NCBI RefSeq assembly: GCF_036227105.1
Contig: NZ_CP109434.1
Span: 8,466,501 to 8,530,500, forward strand
From: Amycolatopsis sp. NBC_01488
Lineage (GTDB): Bacteria; Actinomycetota; Actinomycetes; Mycobacteriales; Pseudonocardiaceae
Reading direction: 5' to 3'
DNA length: 64,000 bases
A model generated the notes under the pieces. It saw nothing but the letters and a program-made list of their open reading frames with translations. It made no database searches and had not been told where the DNA came from. Of this stretch, positions 33,973 through 41,048 are shown in pieces. Position 1 is the first letter of the stretch; every line of letters starts with the position of its first letter. The translations under genes and the position numbers were made by a program.

Positions 33973-34158
33973 TTAGCCAGGCGATTTGTCGACTCCGGTC
34001 ACAGTCGGCCATGGCCCGGCGGCCGCCTTCGCGGCAGCGCCGGTCAGCCCGGGCACGGTGCCCGCGGCCGGTCCGGCGACGGCCGGGGCGGCGGCGGTCG
34101 CGGCCATGGCGGTCGTGGCCGCGAAAGCACAGCAGAGGACGGCAAGCAGTTTCCGCAT
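33973..34158 (-). CDS. Small secreted peptide, 61 aa
   Basis: ATG 34158 has GAGGAG nine bases upstream. The product starts with a Sec signal peptide (MRKLLAVLCCAFAATTAMAA) and leaves a short Ala/Gly/Pro-rich mature peptide of about 35 residues. A Cys-Cys in the hydrophobic core could also suggest a lipoprotein, but the lipobox is poor. The family is unknown. It is convergent with the apbE transcript. Confidence 0.55.
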   Translation of the reverse strand: MRKLLAVLCCAFAATTAMAATAAAPAVAGPAAGTVPGLTGAAAKAAAGPWPTVTGVDKSPG

Positions 34159-34604
34159 CGGCGCATCTCCTCGTCCTTGGCGGACGGGTGAGCGCCCGCG
34201 GGACCCGGATGCTAGGCACCGATTTCCCTTGCCGGACACCGACTTTCGGCGGGGTGGCGAGGATCGCGGCCGGTCGGGGCGGCGATGCGATTCGCGGCGT
34301 GGCCGCGTTATGCCGCCGTCCGGCGCAAGCGGCTCGCCGCGGCGGCCTTTCCCTTGGCGACCGCGTCTTCGAGCGCCTGTCGGCCCGCGGTATCCGGCTA
34401 TCGGTCGGACCCGGCGCAGGCGGCGTCCGCCGGCCCTCGATGCCGGACGGGCACGATGCGGGTCAGCGCCACGGGCACCGGTGGCCCGGAGGCGGCCAGC
34501 ACCGTGGTGTAGACCGTTATACGGGTCACCTGGACGAGTGAGACCGGCGCGCAGGTGGATGCCGAGACCGCGGCGAGCGCCACGCCGGGATAGCCCTGGT
34601 CAGT
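34159..34604. other. Non-coding or degraded stretch between two small genes
   Basis: These 446 bases contain only weak frames with inconsistent third-position bias on both strands. No tRNA-like fold, terminator or recognisable domain was found. It may be a decayed gene. Confidence 0.35.
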
Positions 34605-34742
34605 TCAGGTTCGCTGCCCCGCAGGGCAGCCGGCGCCTCCGATGCAGTGGGCGTAGAGCAGTCCGGCGGCGCCCACCACGGCCAGCCGTCCCGGGATCGT
34701 CCTCGTGCGCTTGCGGAAAATGTGCACCGCCCCCTCGCCCAT
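34605..34742 (-). CDS. Small membrane peptide, 45 aa
   Basis: The frame encodes a basic N-terminus (HIFRKRTRTIPGR), one hydrophobic helix (LAVVGAAGLLYAHCIGGAG) and a short tail. Third codon positions are nearly all G or C. A strong promoter-like sequence lies just upstream (34799-34770). The start may be ATG 34742, or the GTG five codons in, which follows GAGGGG. The function is unknown. Confidence 0.45.
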   Translation of the reverse strand: MGEGAVHIFRKRTRTIPGRLAVVGAAGLLYAHCIGGAGCPAGQRT

Positions 34743-34769
34743 TCACATCAGTTGGTGAACTCGGCGGCG

Positions 34770-34799
34770 ATCGTAAGCTGACGTGACCGGCCGGGTCAA
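34770..34799 (-). promoter_or_regulatory. Sigma70-like promoter of the small membrane peptide gene
   Basis: On the minus strand TTGACC (34799-34794) and TACGAT (34775-34770) are 18 bases apart, close to the actinobacterial housekeeping consensus, and the start codon is about 28 bases downstream. Confidence 0.5.
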
Positions 34800-34862
34800 C
34801 TGAGGTGGACCGGTAGCCCCGAACCGGTCTCACCACAGTTGGCGGCGCGGTAGACTCGGGAC

Positions 34863-35300
34863 ATGCCGGAGGAGATCGCCGCGGGGACTCTCGCCGCGAA
34901 GCTGAACCACCTGTTCGGCGTCGTGCGGCCCGCCGACGGCGACGAGTACACCTTCGACGAGGTCGCCGAGGCGATCCGGGCCCAGGGTGGTCCCACCATC
35001 TCCGCCACCTACCTGTGGCAGCTGCGCAAGGGCCTGCGCGACAACCCGACCAAGCGGCACCTCGAAGCACTCGCGGGGTTCTTCGGCGTGCCACCGGCGT
35101 ATTTCTTCGACGACGCCGAAGCCGAGCGCATCGACGCCGAGCTGACGCTGCTCAGCGCGTTCCGCGACGCACCGGTCCGTCAGATCGCCCTTCGCGCGCG
35201 CGGGTTGTCGCCGAAGAGCCTCGAAGCGATCAGCGACATGGTGGACCGGGTCCGCGAGCTCGAGGGCCTGCCCGAACCGGCGGGCGACGCCGAACGATGA
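34863..35300 (+). CDS. XRE family DNA-binding protein (EspR-like)
   Basis: 145 residues. A helix-turn-helix with an extended turn spans about 28-75 (YTFDEVAEAIRAQGG, ISATYLWQLRKGLRDNPTKR) and ends with the FFGVPPAYFFDD strand-helix typical of this actinobacterial group. A helical C-terminal dimerisation region follows. TAGACT lies six bases before the ATG, suggesting a leaderless transcript. Its stop overlaps the IrrE-like gene in an ATGA. The pairing suggests that the protease cleaves or releases this regulator. Confidence 0.85.
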   Translation: MPEEIAAGTLAAKLNHLFGVVRPADGDEYTFDEVAEAIRAQGGPTISATYLWQLRKGLRDNPTKRHLEALAGFFGVPPAYFFDDAEAERIDAELTLLSAFRDAPVRQIALRARGLSPKSLEAISDMVDRVRELEGLPEPAGDAER

Positions 35301-35803
35301 GCTCGCGCGGGCGACGGCAGCTGCGTCACCGGTTCACCGCGGTGCTGCGGGACCTGCGCCTGCCGGCGTCGTTCGACGTGCCGACGCTGTGCGCGGCCCT
35401 CGGCGAGCGCCGCGGCCGCCCGATCCGGCTGCTGCCGCTGCCGGGGCTGTCGGAGGTGTGCGGCCTCTGGATCGCGACCGAGACGACCGACCTGATCGCC
35501 TACGAGCGCCACACGAGCGCGCCGCACCAGGACCACATCGTATTGCACGAGATCGGCCACCTGCTGTGCGACCACTACCCGGCAACGCTCACCCCGGCCG
35601 AGCAGCTGCGGCTGCTGCTGCCGAGCCTGGACCCGGAGATGGTCCGCCGGGTCCTGGGCCGCGCGGGGTATTCGAGCGTCGAGGAGCGGGAGGCGGAGTT
35701 CTTCGCGTCGATGCTGGGCCAGCACACAGGATCGGCACACCGCGGCGATTCGGTCGCGGACCGCCTGCGCTCAGCCCTCGACGACGGAATCGATCGTGGG
35801 TGA
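35297..35803 (+). CDS. ImmA/IrrE-family metallopeptidase-like protein
   Basis: 168 residues with the zinc motif HEIGH at 84-88 (HIVLHEIGHLLCDHY) and a downstream Glu in EEREAEFFAS, the third ligand pattern. ImmA/IrrE proteases inactivate XRE repressors by proteolysis, and the partner XRE gene overlaps its start by four bases. Its 3' end overlaps the next gene by eight bases (GTGGGTGA). It is probably cytoplasmic. Confidence 0.88.
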   Translation: MSSRGRRQLRHRFTAVLRDLRLPASFDVPTLCAALGERRGRPIRLLPLPGLSEVCGLWIATETTDLIAYERHTSAPHQDHIVLHEIGHLLCDHYPATLTPAEQLRLLLPSLDPEMVRRVLGRAGYSSVEEREAEFFASMLGQHTGSAHRGDSVADRLRSALDDGIDRG

Positions 35804-36011
35804 GAGGAAAAGCCGCACGGCGGCGACCTCGGCCGAGCCCGACCTGCGTGCCCTCATCGCGCCCGCGATCGAGGGCGGGGCCATTCCCGGCAGCGCCCCC
35901 GCCCCGCGCGAGCCCATCCACCGCCCCGTCCCCACCCTGCCCGCAACCCCGGACGAGCCCGTCCCCGACACCATCCCCACCCGGCCACCGCTCGGCGCCC
36001 CCCGTGGGTGA
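35796..36011 (+). CDS. Small proline-rich protein, 71 aa
   Basis: Starts at a GTG inside the octamer GTGGGTGA that also contains the IrrE stop. The first third is polar and helical (TAATSAEPDLRALIAPAIEG); the rest is a proline-rich tail (PTLPATPDEPVPDTIPTRPP) with no domain I recognise. It ends in a second GTGGGTGA that starts the membrane protein gene. The coupling argues for a real, co-translated component. Confidence 0.6.
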   Translation: MGERKSRTAATSAEPDLRALIAPAIEGGAIPGSAPAPREPIHRPVPTLPATPDEPVPDTIPTRPPLGAPRG

Positions 36012-37047
36012 GGCCGTCCGCCGCTACGGCCCCGCCGCGCTGGCGTGGGTCCTGCTCCTGGTCCTCCGGCCCGGTCCGGCGCGCGGGCGGCGGCTCGTGC
36101 GGTTCTGCGTGCTGGGCCTCGCCGTCTCGCAGACCGCGCTCACTCCGGCCTTCCGCGGCCTCACCCGCACCCTCGGCATCCCCGACGTCGAACTGCTCGT
36201 CGCCCACCTCGCCATGGTCGGCGCGGTCTGGGCCGGGGCCCAGCTCCTGCTGCGCCTGCACGGGCTCACGGCCCGCGCCCGCAAGCACACGGCGTGGGCC
36301 GTCCTCGGCGGCGCCGCGATGGTCGTGACCTTCACCCTCGCCCCCGACGTGATGCCGCAGACGCCGTTCGTCATGGAGTACTGCATCGCCTACGCGGTCG
36401 CGCTCCTGCCCGAGTTCGCGGTCATCGGGCGGCTGTGCCTGCAGGACGCGCGCAAGGCGCCGGACCGGATCCTGCGCGCCGGTCTCGGCCTGATCGTCGC
36501 CGGAGTCGTCGCCGCGGCCGCCTACATGGTGGTCCGGACCGTCGTCGCGATGACCGCGCGCCTTCCCTTCGACTTCGACTACGGCCGGGGTTTCCTGCTG
36601 AGCAAGGCACTTCCCACGTCGGCGCACCTGCTCGTGCTCGTCGGGGTCGGCGTGCCCGCGGCGGCCGGCTGGCTGCACCGCTACCGCCAGTACCGCCGCC
36701 TCGGCCCGCTCTGGCTGGCCCTCTACCGGGCCGAGCCCGCGATCGCGCTGGAAGCGCCGCGCACCACCGACTTCCCCACCCGGCTGCGGCTCTACCGCCG
36801 GGTCATCGAGATCCGCGACGGCCTGCTCGTCATCCGCCCGTACCGCGGCGGGTCGAGCACCGGGGAACAGCAGGAGGCCGCCGAGATCCTGGCCGCCCTG
36901 CGCGCCCGGGAAGCCGGCCTGCCCCCGCGGTCCCCCGACACGACCGTCCAAGGTGGACAGGACTTCGGCAGCGACACCGAGTACCTCTGCCGCGTCGCCG
37001 ACGCCTTCCGGGAGCTCAGCCGCCGGGCGCCGGCCGACGTGTCCTGA
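36004..37047 (+). CDS. MAB_1171c/DUF6545-type seven-helix membrane protein
   Basis: 347 residues. About seven membrane helices fill the first 235 residues (LAWVLLLVLRPG ... HLLVLVGVGVPAAAGWLHRY). A cytoplasmic DUF6545-like domain follows (LGPLWLALYRAEPAIALEAP, RLYRRVIEIRDGLLVIRPY). This family is commonly found with XRE and IrrE genes in actinobacteria and is called a putative transporter, but a sensor role is equally plausible. The stop is directly next to the stop of the convergent dioxygenase gene. Confidence 0.8.
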   Translation: MGEAVRRYGPAALAWVLLLVLRPGPARGRRLVRFCVLGLAVSQTALTPAFRGLTRTLGIPDVELLVAHLAMVGAVWAGAQLLLRLHGLTARARKHTAWAVLGGAAMVVTFTLAPDVMPQTPFVMEYCIAYAVALLPEFAVIGRLCLQDARKAPDRILRAGLGLIVAGVVAAAAYMVVRTVVAMTARLPFDFDYGRGFLLSKALPTSAHLLVLVGVGVPAAAGWLHRYRQYRRLGPLWLALYRAEPAIALEAPRTTDFPTRLRLYRRVIEIRDGLLVIRPYRGGSSTGEQQEAAEILAALRAREAGLPPRSPDTTVQGGQDFGSDTEYLCRVADAFRELSRRAPADVS

Positions 37048-38004
37048 TCACTCCACCGGCGGCGTGCCGTGCGTGTGGAACGACTCGATCGTCTTGAGGC
37101 CCCACGCCTGCCCCTTGGCCCGCTCGGCCTCGGTCCACGTGACCGGTTCCCAGTCCGGCGCGAAGATCAGCCTGCCGGTCGGGTTGCACAGCTCGATCCG
37201 GTTGCCGCCGGGCTCGTACAAGTACAGGAAGAACGTCTGCTGGATCGCGTGCTTGTGCGGCCCGGTCTCGATGTGGACGTCGTTGTCGAGCGCGATGTCG
37301 GCCGCGCGCAGGATGTCTTCGCGCGTGTCGGTGGCAAACGCGATGTGGTGCAGGCGCCCGCCGGCCTTCGTCCAGTCGTTCGTGTACACGATGTCGTACG
37401 ACTTCTGCCCGAAGTGCGTCCACTGCCCCGAAATCACGCCGCTGTCGAGCTGGATCTGCTCGGTGACCCGGCCGCCGAGCGCGTCGCAGATGAACCGGCC
37501 GTTGACCTCGGCCTCCCGCGCCAGGTAGTTGACGTGGTCGAGGCGCCGGACGCCGACCCCGCGCCCCGGGTAGGCCTGCGCCTGGTTCTTCAGCGCCGGC
37601 CGCAGGTGCTCGGGCGGCCGGTAGCGCTCGGTTTCCCAGTAGACCTCGAGTTCGTGGCCGTCCGGGTCGCGGAACAGGTACGTGGGACCGATTCCCGTGT
37701 CGCCGTCGACCCAGCCGACGCCGAGTCCGCGCTCCTCGAGGGCGACCACGCGCCGCTTCAGGGCCTCTTCGCTGGACGCGCGCACCGCCGTCCGCCCGAC
37801 GCCGGACGTCTTCGCCGCGGTCAGCTTCAGGCTGTGGTGCTCGTAGTCGTCCCAGGTGCGCAGGTAGACGGAGTCGCCGGCGGTGCCGTTCTCGGTCAGC
37901 CCGAGCACGCGGACGAAGAAGTCGAGGCTCTTCTCCGGCTCGGGCGTGAACAGCTCGACGTGGCCGAGGTGCGCGATTTCGTGGCGGGGTGAGGGCTGGG
38001 GCAT
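37048..38004 (-). CDS. VOC-family extradiol dioxygenase (catechol 2,3-dioxygenase type)
   Basis: 318 residues, two VOC modules. The N-terminal module begins IAHLGHVELFTPEPEKSLDF. The catalytic module has metal-ligand segments RRLDHVNYLA, GRLHHIAFATD and GNRIELCNP. Type I extradiol dioxygenases cleave catechols with Fe(II) or Mn(II). ATG 38004 has GAGGAG six bases upstream. It is the third gene of an operon with tautomerase and aldolase genes of the 4,5-cleavage pathway, which suggests it performs the ring cleavage usually done by LigAB. Confidence 0.85.
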   Translation of the reverse strand: MPQPSPRHEIAHLGHVELFTPEPEKSLDFFVRVLGLTENGTAGDSVYLRTWDDYEHHSLKLTAAKTSGVGRTAVRASSEEALKRRVVALEERGLGVGWVDGDTGIGPTYLFRDPDGHELEVYWETERYRPPEHLRPALKNQAQAYPGRGVGVRRLDHVNYLAREAEVNGRFICDALGGRVTEQIQLDSGVISGQWTHFGQKSYDIVYTNDWTKAGGRLHHIAFATDTREDILRAADIALDNDVHIETGPHKHAIQQTFFLYLYEPGGNRIELCNPTGRLIFAPDWEPVTWTEAERAKGQAWGLKTIESFHTHGTPPVE

Positions 38005-38014
38005 CGTGGTCTCC

Positions 38015-39064
38015 TCAGGGGCGGGGGAAGACGGTGCCGTCGAACAGCTTCCGCGCGGTGCGGAGCACCGTCGACCGGCGGACGCGGGACCCGTCGAACT
38101 CGATCGCGACCGCGAGCTTGCCGCTCGGGTGCTCGATTTCGACGGGCGCACCTCCGGCCGGGGCTTCGAGCAGCTCGCTCCCGACGGCGCCGTCGAGCAG
38201 CAACGCCGTGACGACGCTGACGCCGCCGAGCACGCCGATCGACGGGTGCGGCTTGACCGGGATGAAGGTCCGGGTGCAGATGGCGCCGCCGTCGCGGGGC
38301 GCGGCGACGAGCGTGGTCTTGGGCACCGAACTGCCGCTGACGTCGCCGAGCCCCATCAGCTTCCCGGCTTCGACGCGCAGCGCGTCGATCCGCTCGGCGA
38401 GGCCGGTGTCGGCCAGCTCGTCCGGGTCTTCGTAGCCGGTGACGCCCAGGTCCTCGGCCCGCGCCACGACGACCGGCATACCATTGTCCACACAGGACAC
38501 CGCGATGCCGCCGACGTCGTCGCGGACGTTGCCGGTGGGCAGCAGGCTGCCGCAGGCGGACCCTTCGGTCTCGGTGAAGTCGAGCTCGACCGGAGCGGCG
38601 GTGCCGGGCACGCCGGAGATGGCCGTGTCGCCGCGGTAGTCGACTTCGCCGCCGGGGGTGGCGAACGTCGAGACGGCGACGGTGCCGGTGTTGACCAGCC
38701 GCACGCGCACGGTGGTGCGCTCGGGCCCGGCGGGCACGAGCCCGCGTTCGACGGCGAACTGCCCGACGCCGGCCAGGAGGTTGCCGCAGGTCTGCCGATC
38801 GGAGACGGTCGCCTTCTCGACGCCGAGCTGCAGGAACAGGTAGTCGACGTCGTGGTCCTGTCCGTCCGCTTCGGACACGACGGCGACCTTGCTGGTGACG
38901 GGCTGGGCTCCGCCGACGCCGTCGATCTGGCGCGGGTCGGGGGTGCCCATGATCCGCAGCAGCAGGTCGTCGCGGGTCGCGGGATCGGCGGGGAGGTCCT
39001 CGGCGAGGAAGTAGGCGCCCTTCGAGGTGCCCCCGCGCATGAGCATGCAGCGCACGCCGGTCAT
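38015..39064 (-). CDS. galD: 4-oxalomesaconate tautomerase (GalD/PrpF family)
   Basis: 349 residues of the PrpF diaminopimelate-epimerase fold: RCMLMRGGTSKGAYFLAEDL at the start, DRQTCGNLLAGVGQFAVERG and GSACGSLLPTGN in the middle, with PHPSIGVLGG near the C-terminus. GalD converts keto/enol isomers of 4-oxalomesaconate in gallate and protocatechuate meta-cleavage. The start overlaps the aldolase stop in an ATGA. The pathway context makes this function more likely than aconitate isomerisation. Confidence 0.85.
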   Translation of the reverse strand: MTGVRCMLMRGGTSKGAYFLAEDLPADPATRDDLLLRIMGTPDPRQIDGVGGAQPVTSKVAVVSEADGQDHDVDYLFLQLGVEKATVSDRQTCGNLLAGVGQFAVERGLVPAGPERTTVRVRLVNTGTVAVSTFATPGGEVDYRGDTAISGVPGTAAPVELDFTETEGSACGSLLPTGNVRDDVGGIAVSCVDNGMPVVVARAEDLGVTGYEDPDELADTGLAERIDALRVEAGKLMGLGDVSGSSVPKTTLVAAPRDGGAICTRTFIPVKPHPSIGVLGGVSVVTALLLDGAVGSELLEAPAGGAPVEIEHPSGKLAVAIEFDGSRVRRSTVLRTARKLFDGTVFPRP

Positions 39065-39765
39065 GCCTGCTCCTTCTCGTACTCCTCGGCGGTCAGGTAG
39101 CGGACGCCGAGGGCGTCGAGCTTCTCGCGCAGCCCGTAGCGGTCAAGGCCGAGGTGTCCTTGCGCGAACGCTTCCCTTGCGGCGGCTTCTTTTTCGAGCC
39201 GGGCCTGCGAGGCGTCGAGTCCGGTTTGGACGTCTTCGCGGCGGACGCACATGACGCCGTCGTCGTCGGCGAGGACGGCGTCACCGGGGCGGACCAGCTG
39301 CCCGCCGATGACGACGGGAACGTTGACGGCCCCGGCGGTGGCCTTGACGGTGCCTTGCGCGCTGACGGCGGCCGACCAGACGGGGAAGCCGAGCGCGCGC
39401 AGGTCGGTGACGTCGCGGACGCCGGTGGTGGTGACGAGGCCCCGCACGCCGCGGTAGCGCAGCGCGGTGGCGAACAGCTCGCCGAAGAGCCCGTCACGGC
39501 AGGGAGAAGTGGTGGTGACGACGAGGACATCGCCGTCCCGGCACTGCTCGACGGCGGCGTGGATCATGAGGTTGTCCCCGGGCCAGCAGAGCGCGGTGAC
39601 GGCGGTCCCGCCCATGCGCGCGCCGTCTTGGATCGGCCGGAGGTCCGGGCCGAGGAGCCCGGAGCGCCCGAGCGCCTCGTGAACGGTGGCAACGCCGTAG
39701 TCGGCCAGTCGCGCAACCTGCTCGAGGTCGGCACGCGGCGGATCGGTGACGATGACGGGCTTCAT
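39061..39765 (-). CDS. ligK: 4-carboxy-4-hydroxy-2-oxoadipate aldolase (RraA-like class II)
   Basis: 234 residues with the HMG/CHA aldolase signature (ALCWPGDNLMIHAAVEQCRD, VRGLVTTTGVRDVTDLRALG, PGDAVLADDDGVMCVRRED). These Mg-dependent enzymes split CHA into pyruvate and oxaloacetate and also decarboxylate oxaloacetate, the last step of the pathway. It is the first gene of the minus-strand operon. A GntR-type operator covers the -35 region of its promoter, 28 bases before the ATG. Confidence 0.87.
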   Translation of the reverse strand: MKPVIVTDPPRADLEQVARLADYGVATVHEALGRSGLLGPDLRPIQDGARMGGTAVTALCWPGDNLMIHAAVEQCRDGDVLVVTTTSPCRDGLFGELFATALRYRGVRGLVTTTGVRDVTDLRALGFPVWSAAVSAQGTVKATAGAVNVPVVIGGQLVRPGDAVLADDDGVMCVRREDVQTGLDASQARLEKEAAAREAFAQGHLGLDRYGLREKLDALGVRYLTAEEYEKEQA

Positions 39766-39792
39766 ACAGGCTACGGTACGGTTCGGTAGACG

Positions 39793-39808
39793 AAATTGTC
39801 AACAATTT
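39793..39808 (-). promoter_or_regulatory. GntR/FCD operator O1 at the ligK operon promoter
   Basis: AAATTGT-CA-ACAATTT, a palindrome with seven-base arms. On the minus strand it contains TTGACA, which with TACCGT 18 bases later makes a promoter, so binding would block the polymerase. Same core as sites at 40985, 41817 and 43442. Confidence 0.65.
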
Positions 39809-39886
39809 TGGCGGACAAGTGGGCGCGCGGGTTGGCGACGAGCGGAGGCAAGCCCCAGCGGTCGGCGATGGCGGGCTTCGGCGCTG

Positions 39887-40137
39887 CTTCACGCGGCAAC
39901 TCCCGCCAGGCAGACCGAGACTTCACGCGGCAACTCCAGCCAGGCAGACCGAGACTTCACGCGGCAACTCCAGCCAGGCAGACCGAGACTTCACGCGGCA
40001 ACTCCAGCCAGGCAGACCGAGACTTCACGCGGCAACTCCAGCCAGGCAGACCGAGACTTCACGCGGCAACTCCAGCCAGGCAGACCGAGACTTCACGCGG
40101 CAACTCCAGCCAGGCAGACCGAGGCTTCACGCGGCGA
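39887..40137 (+). repeat. 34-bp minisatellite, seven units plus a partial eighth
   Basis: Units start at 39887, 39921, 39955, 39989, 40023, 40057 and 40091, exactly 34 bases apart; a partial copy starts at 40125. The unit begins cttcacgcggcaactccagc and continues with caggcagaccgaga. Units 2 to 7 are almost identical; the first has ccgccagg in place of cagccagg. There are no unique spacers, so it is not CRISPR. It lies between the regulator 3' end and the aldolase promoter. Confidence 0.9.
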
Positions 40138-40209
40138 CTTCCGACGGGCAGCCCCGGCGCGGCGACTTTCGGCCGGGCAGCCCCGGCGCGGCGACTTTCG
40201 GCCGGGCGG
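40131..40209 (+). repeat. Second, shorter tandem repeat (28-29 bp), related to the minisatellite
   Basis: About 2.7 copies of a unit starting gcggcgactttcggccgggc, at 40131, 40159 and 40188. Its layout matches the 34-bp unit with a five- to six-base deletion and GC-richer changes, so the two arrays probably share an origin. Confidence 0.75.
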
Positions 40210-40283
40210 TCCTGCGCAACGGCAATTCGGGCGAGCGCCTCGCGATCACCCCCAGCCGCGACACCTCTCCCGGCGCTCCCCGA

Positions 40284-40958
40284 TCACGGGTGCAGCGGCG
40301 AGACCTCCGCGTCGGTTGCCTTGAGGGCCTCGATCACGCTGCCCAGATGGTCCCGCGCCGCCTGGGCTGCTCGGTCCGGGTGGTGGGCGCAGATCGCGTC
40401 GATGATCGCCAGGTGCTCCGGCAGGGACACCTGCGGGCGGCCCGGGCGCATCGCCAGGCGGAACTGGTGGCGCACGCTCTGCCCGCGCAGCCGCTCCAAC
40501 ACCTGCGCCGCCGTGCGCTGGCCGCTGATTTCGCGGATCCGGCGGTGCAAACGCTGGTTGAGGCTCGAATAGCCGACCACGTCCCCGCCCGCCACCGCCT
40601 GGTGCATCAGCTCGCCCAGCTCCTTCAGCTCGCCGATCTCCGCGTCGGAAACGCGCTCCGCCGCCTTCGCCGCGCACAGCGACTCCAGCATCATGCGGAC
40701 CTCGGAAATCTCGACGGCCTCCTCCAGCGACACCGCGCGCACCCGGGCGCCCCGGTTCTGCACGCGCTCGACGAGCCCCTCGTTCGTCAGCTCGATCAGC
40801 GCCGCCCGCACCGTGGCGCGGCTCGCGGCGAACTGGCCGGAGAGGTCCGCCTCCACCAGCCTCTGGTTGGGCACGAACTCGCCGCGGACGATCGCGTCGC
40901 GGATGGCCGCCACCACGGAACGCTCCCCCGGCCGCCCGGCCGCAGCACTCTGCGTCAT
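40284..40958 (-). CDS. GntR/FadR (FCD) family repressor of the meta-cleavage genes
   Basis: 224 residues. N-terminal winged helix (LVEADLSGQFAASRATVRAA, LTNEGLVERVQNRGARVR) and a C-terminal all-helical FCD domain (EVRMMLESLCAAKAAERVS ... LNQRLHRRIREISG ... EHLAIIDAICAHHPDRAAQA) with His residues for a metal. ATG 40958 faces the divergent dehydrogenase gene, and the shared gap holds operator O2. The spread of identical operators near the pathway genes points to this protein as their regulator, with a pathway acid as probable effector. Confidence 0.88.
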   Translation of the reverse strand: MTQSAAAGRPGERSVVAAIRDAIVRGEFVPNQRLVEADLSGQFAASRATVRAALIELTNEGLVERVQNRGARVRAVSLEEAVEISEVRMMLESLCAAKAAERVSDAEIGELKELGELMHQAVAGGDVVGYSSLNQRLHRRIREISGQRTAAQVLERLRGQSVRHQFRLAMRPGRPQVSLPEHLAIIDAICAHHPDRAAQAARDHLGSVIEALKATDAEVSPLHP

Positions 40959-40984
40959 ACCCCGACCCCGTCTGTTGAGATTAC

Positions 40985-41019
40985 TTTTGTTGACAATTTT
41001 GTCGCGCACATCGTGTACT
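40985..41019 (+). promoter_or_regulatory. Operator O2 within the divergent promoter region
   Basis: TTGTTGACAA (40987-40996) is the same palindrome core read from the other strand. Its TTGACA (40990-40995) serves as -35 with TGTACT (41014-41019) 18 bases later, upstream of the dehydrogenase gene. It also lies just before the repressor gene, allowing autoregulation. Confidence 0.6.
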
Positions 41020-41048
41020 CGATCGTAGCTGGTAAGGAGGATTCTGCT

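Noticed and set aside
39887..40137. CRISPR array
   Set aside because: The 34-base units are directly adjacent, with no unique spacers, and no cas genes are present.
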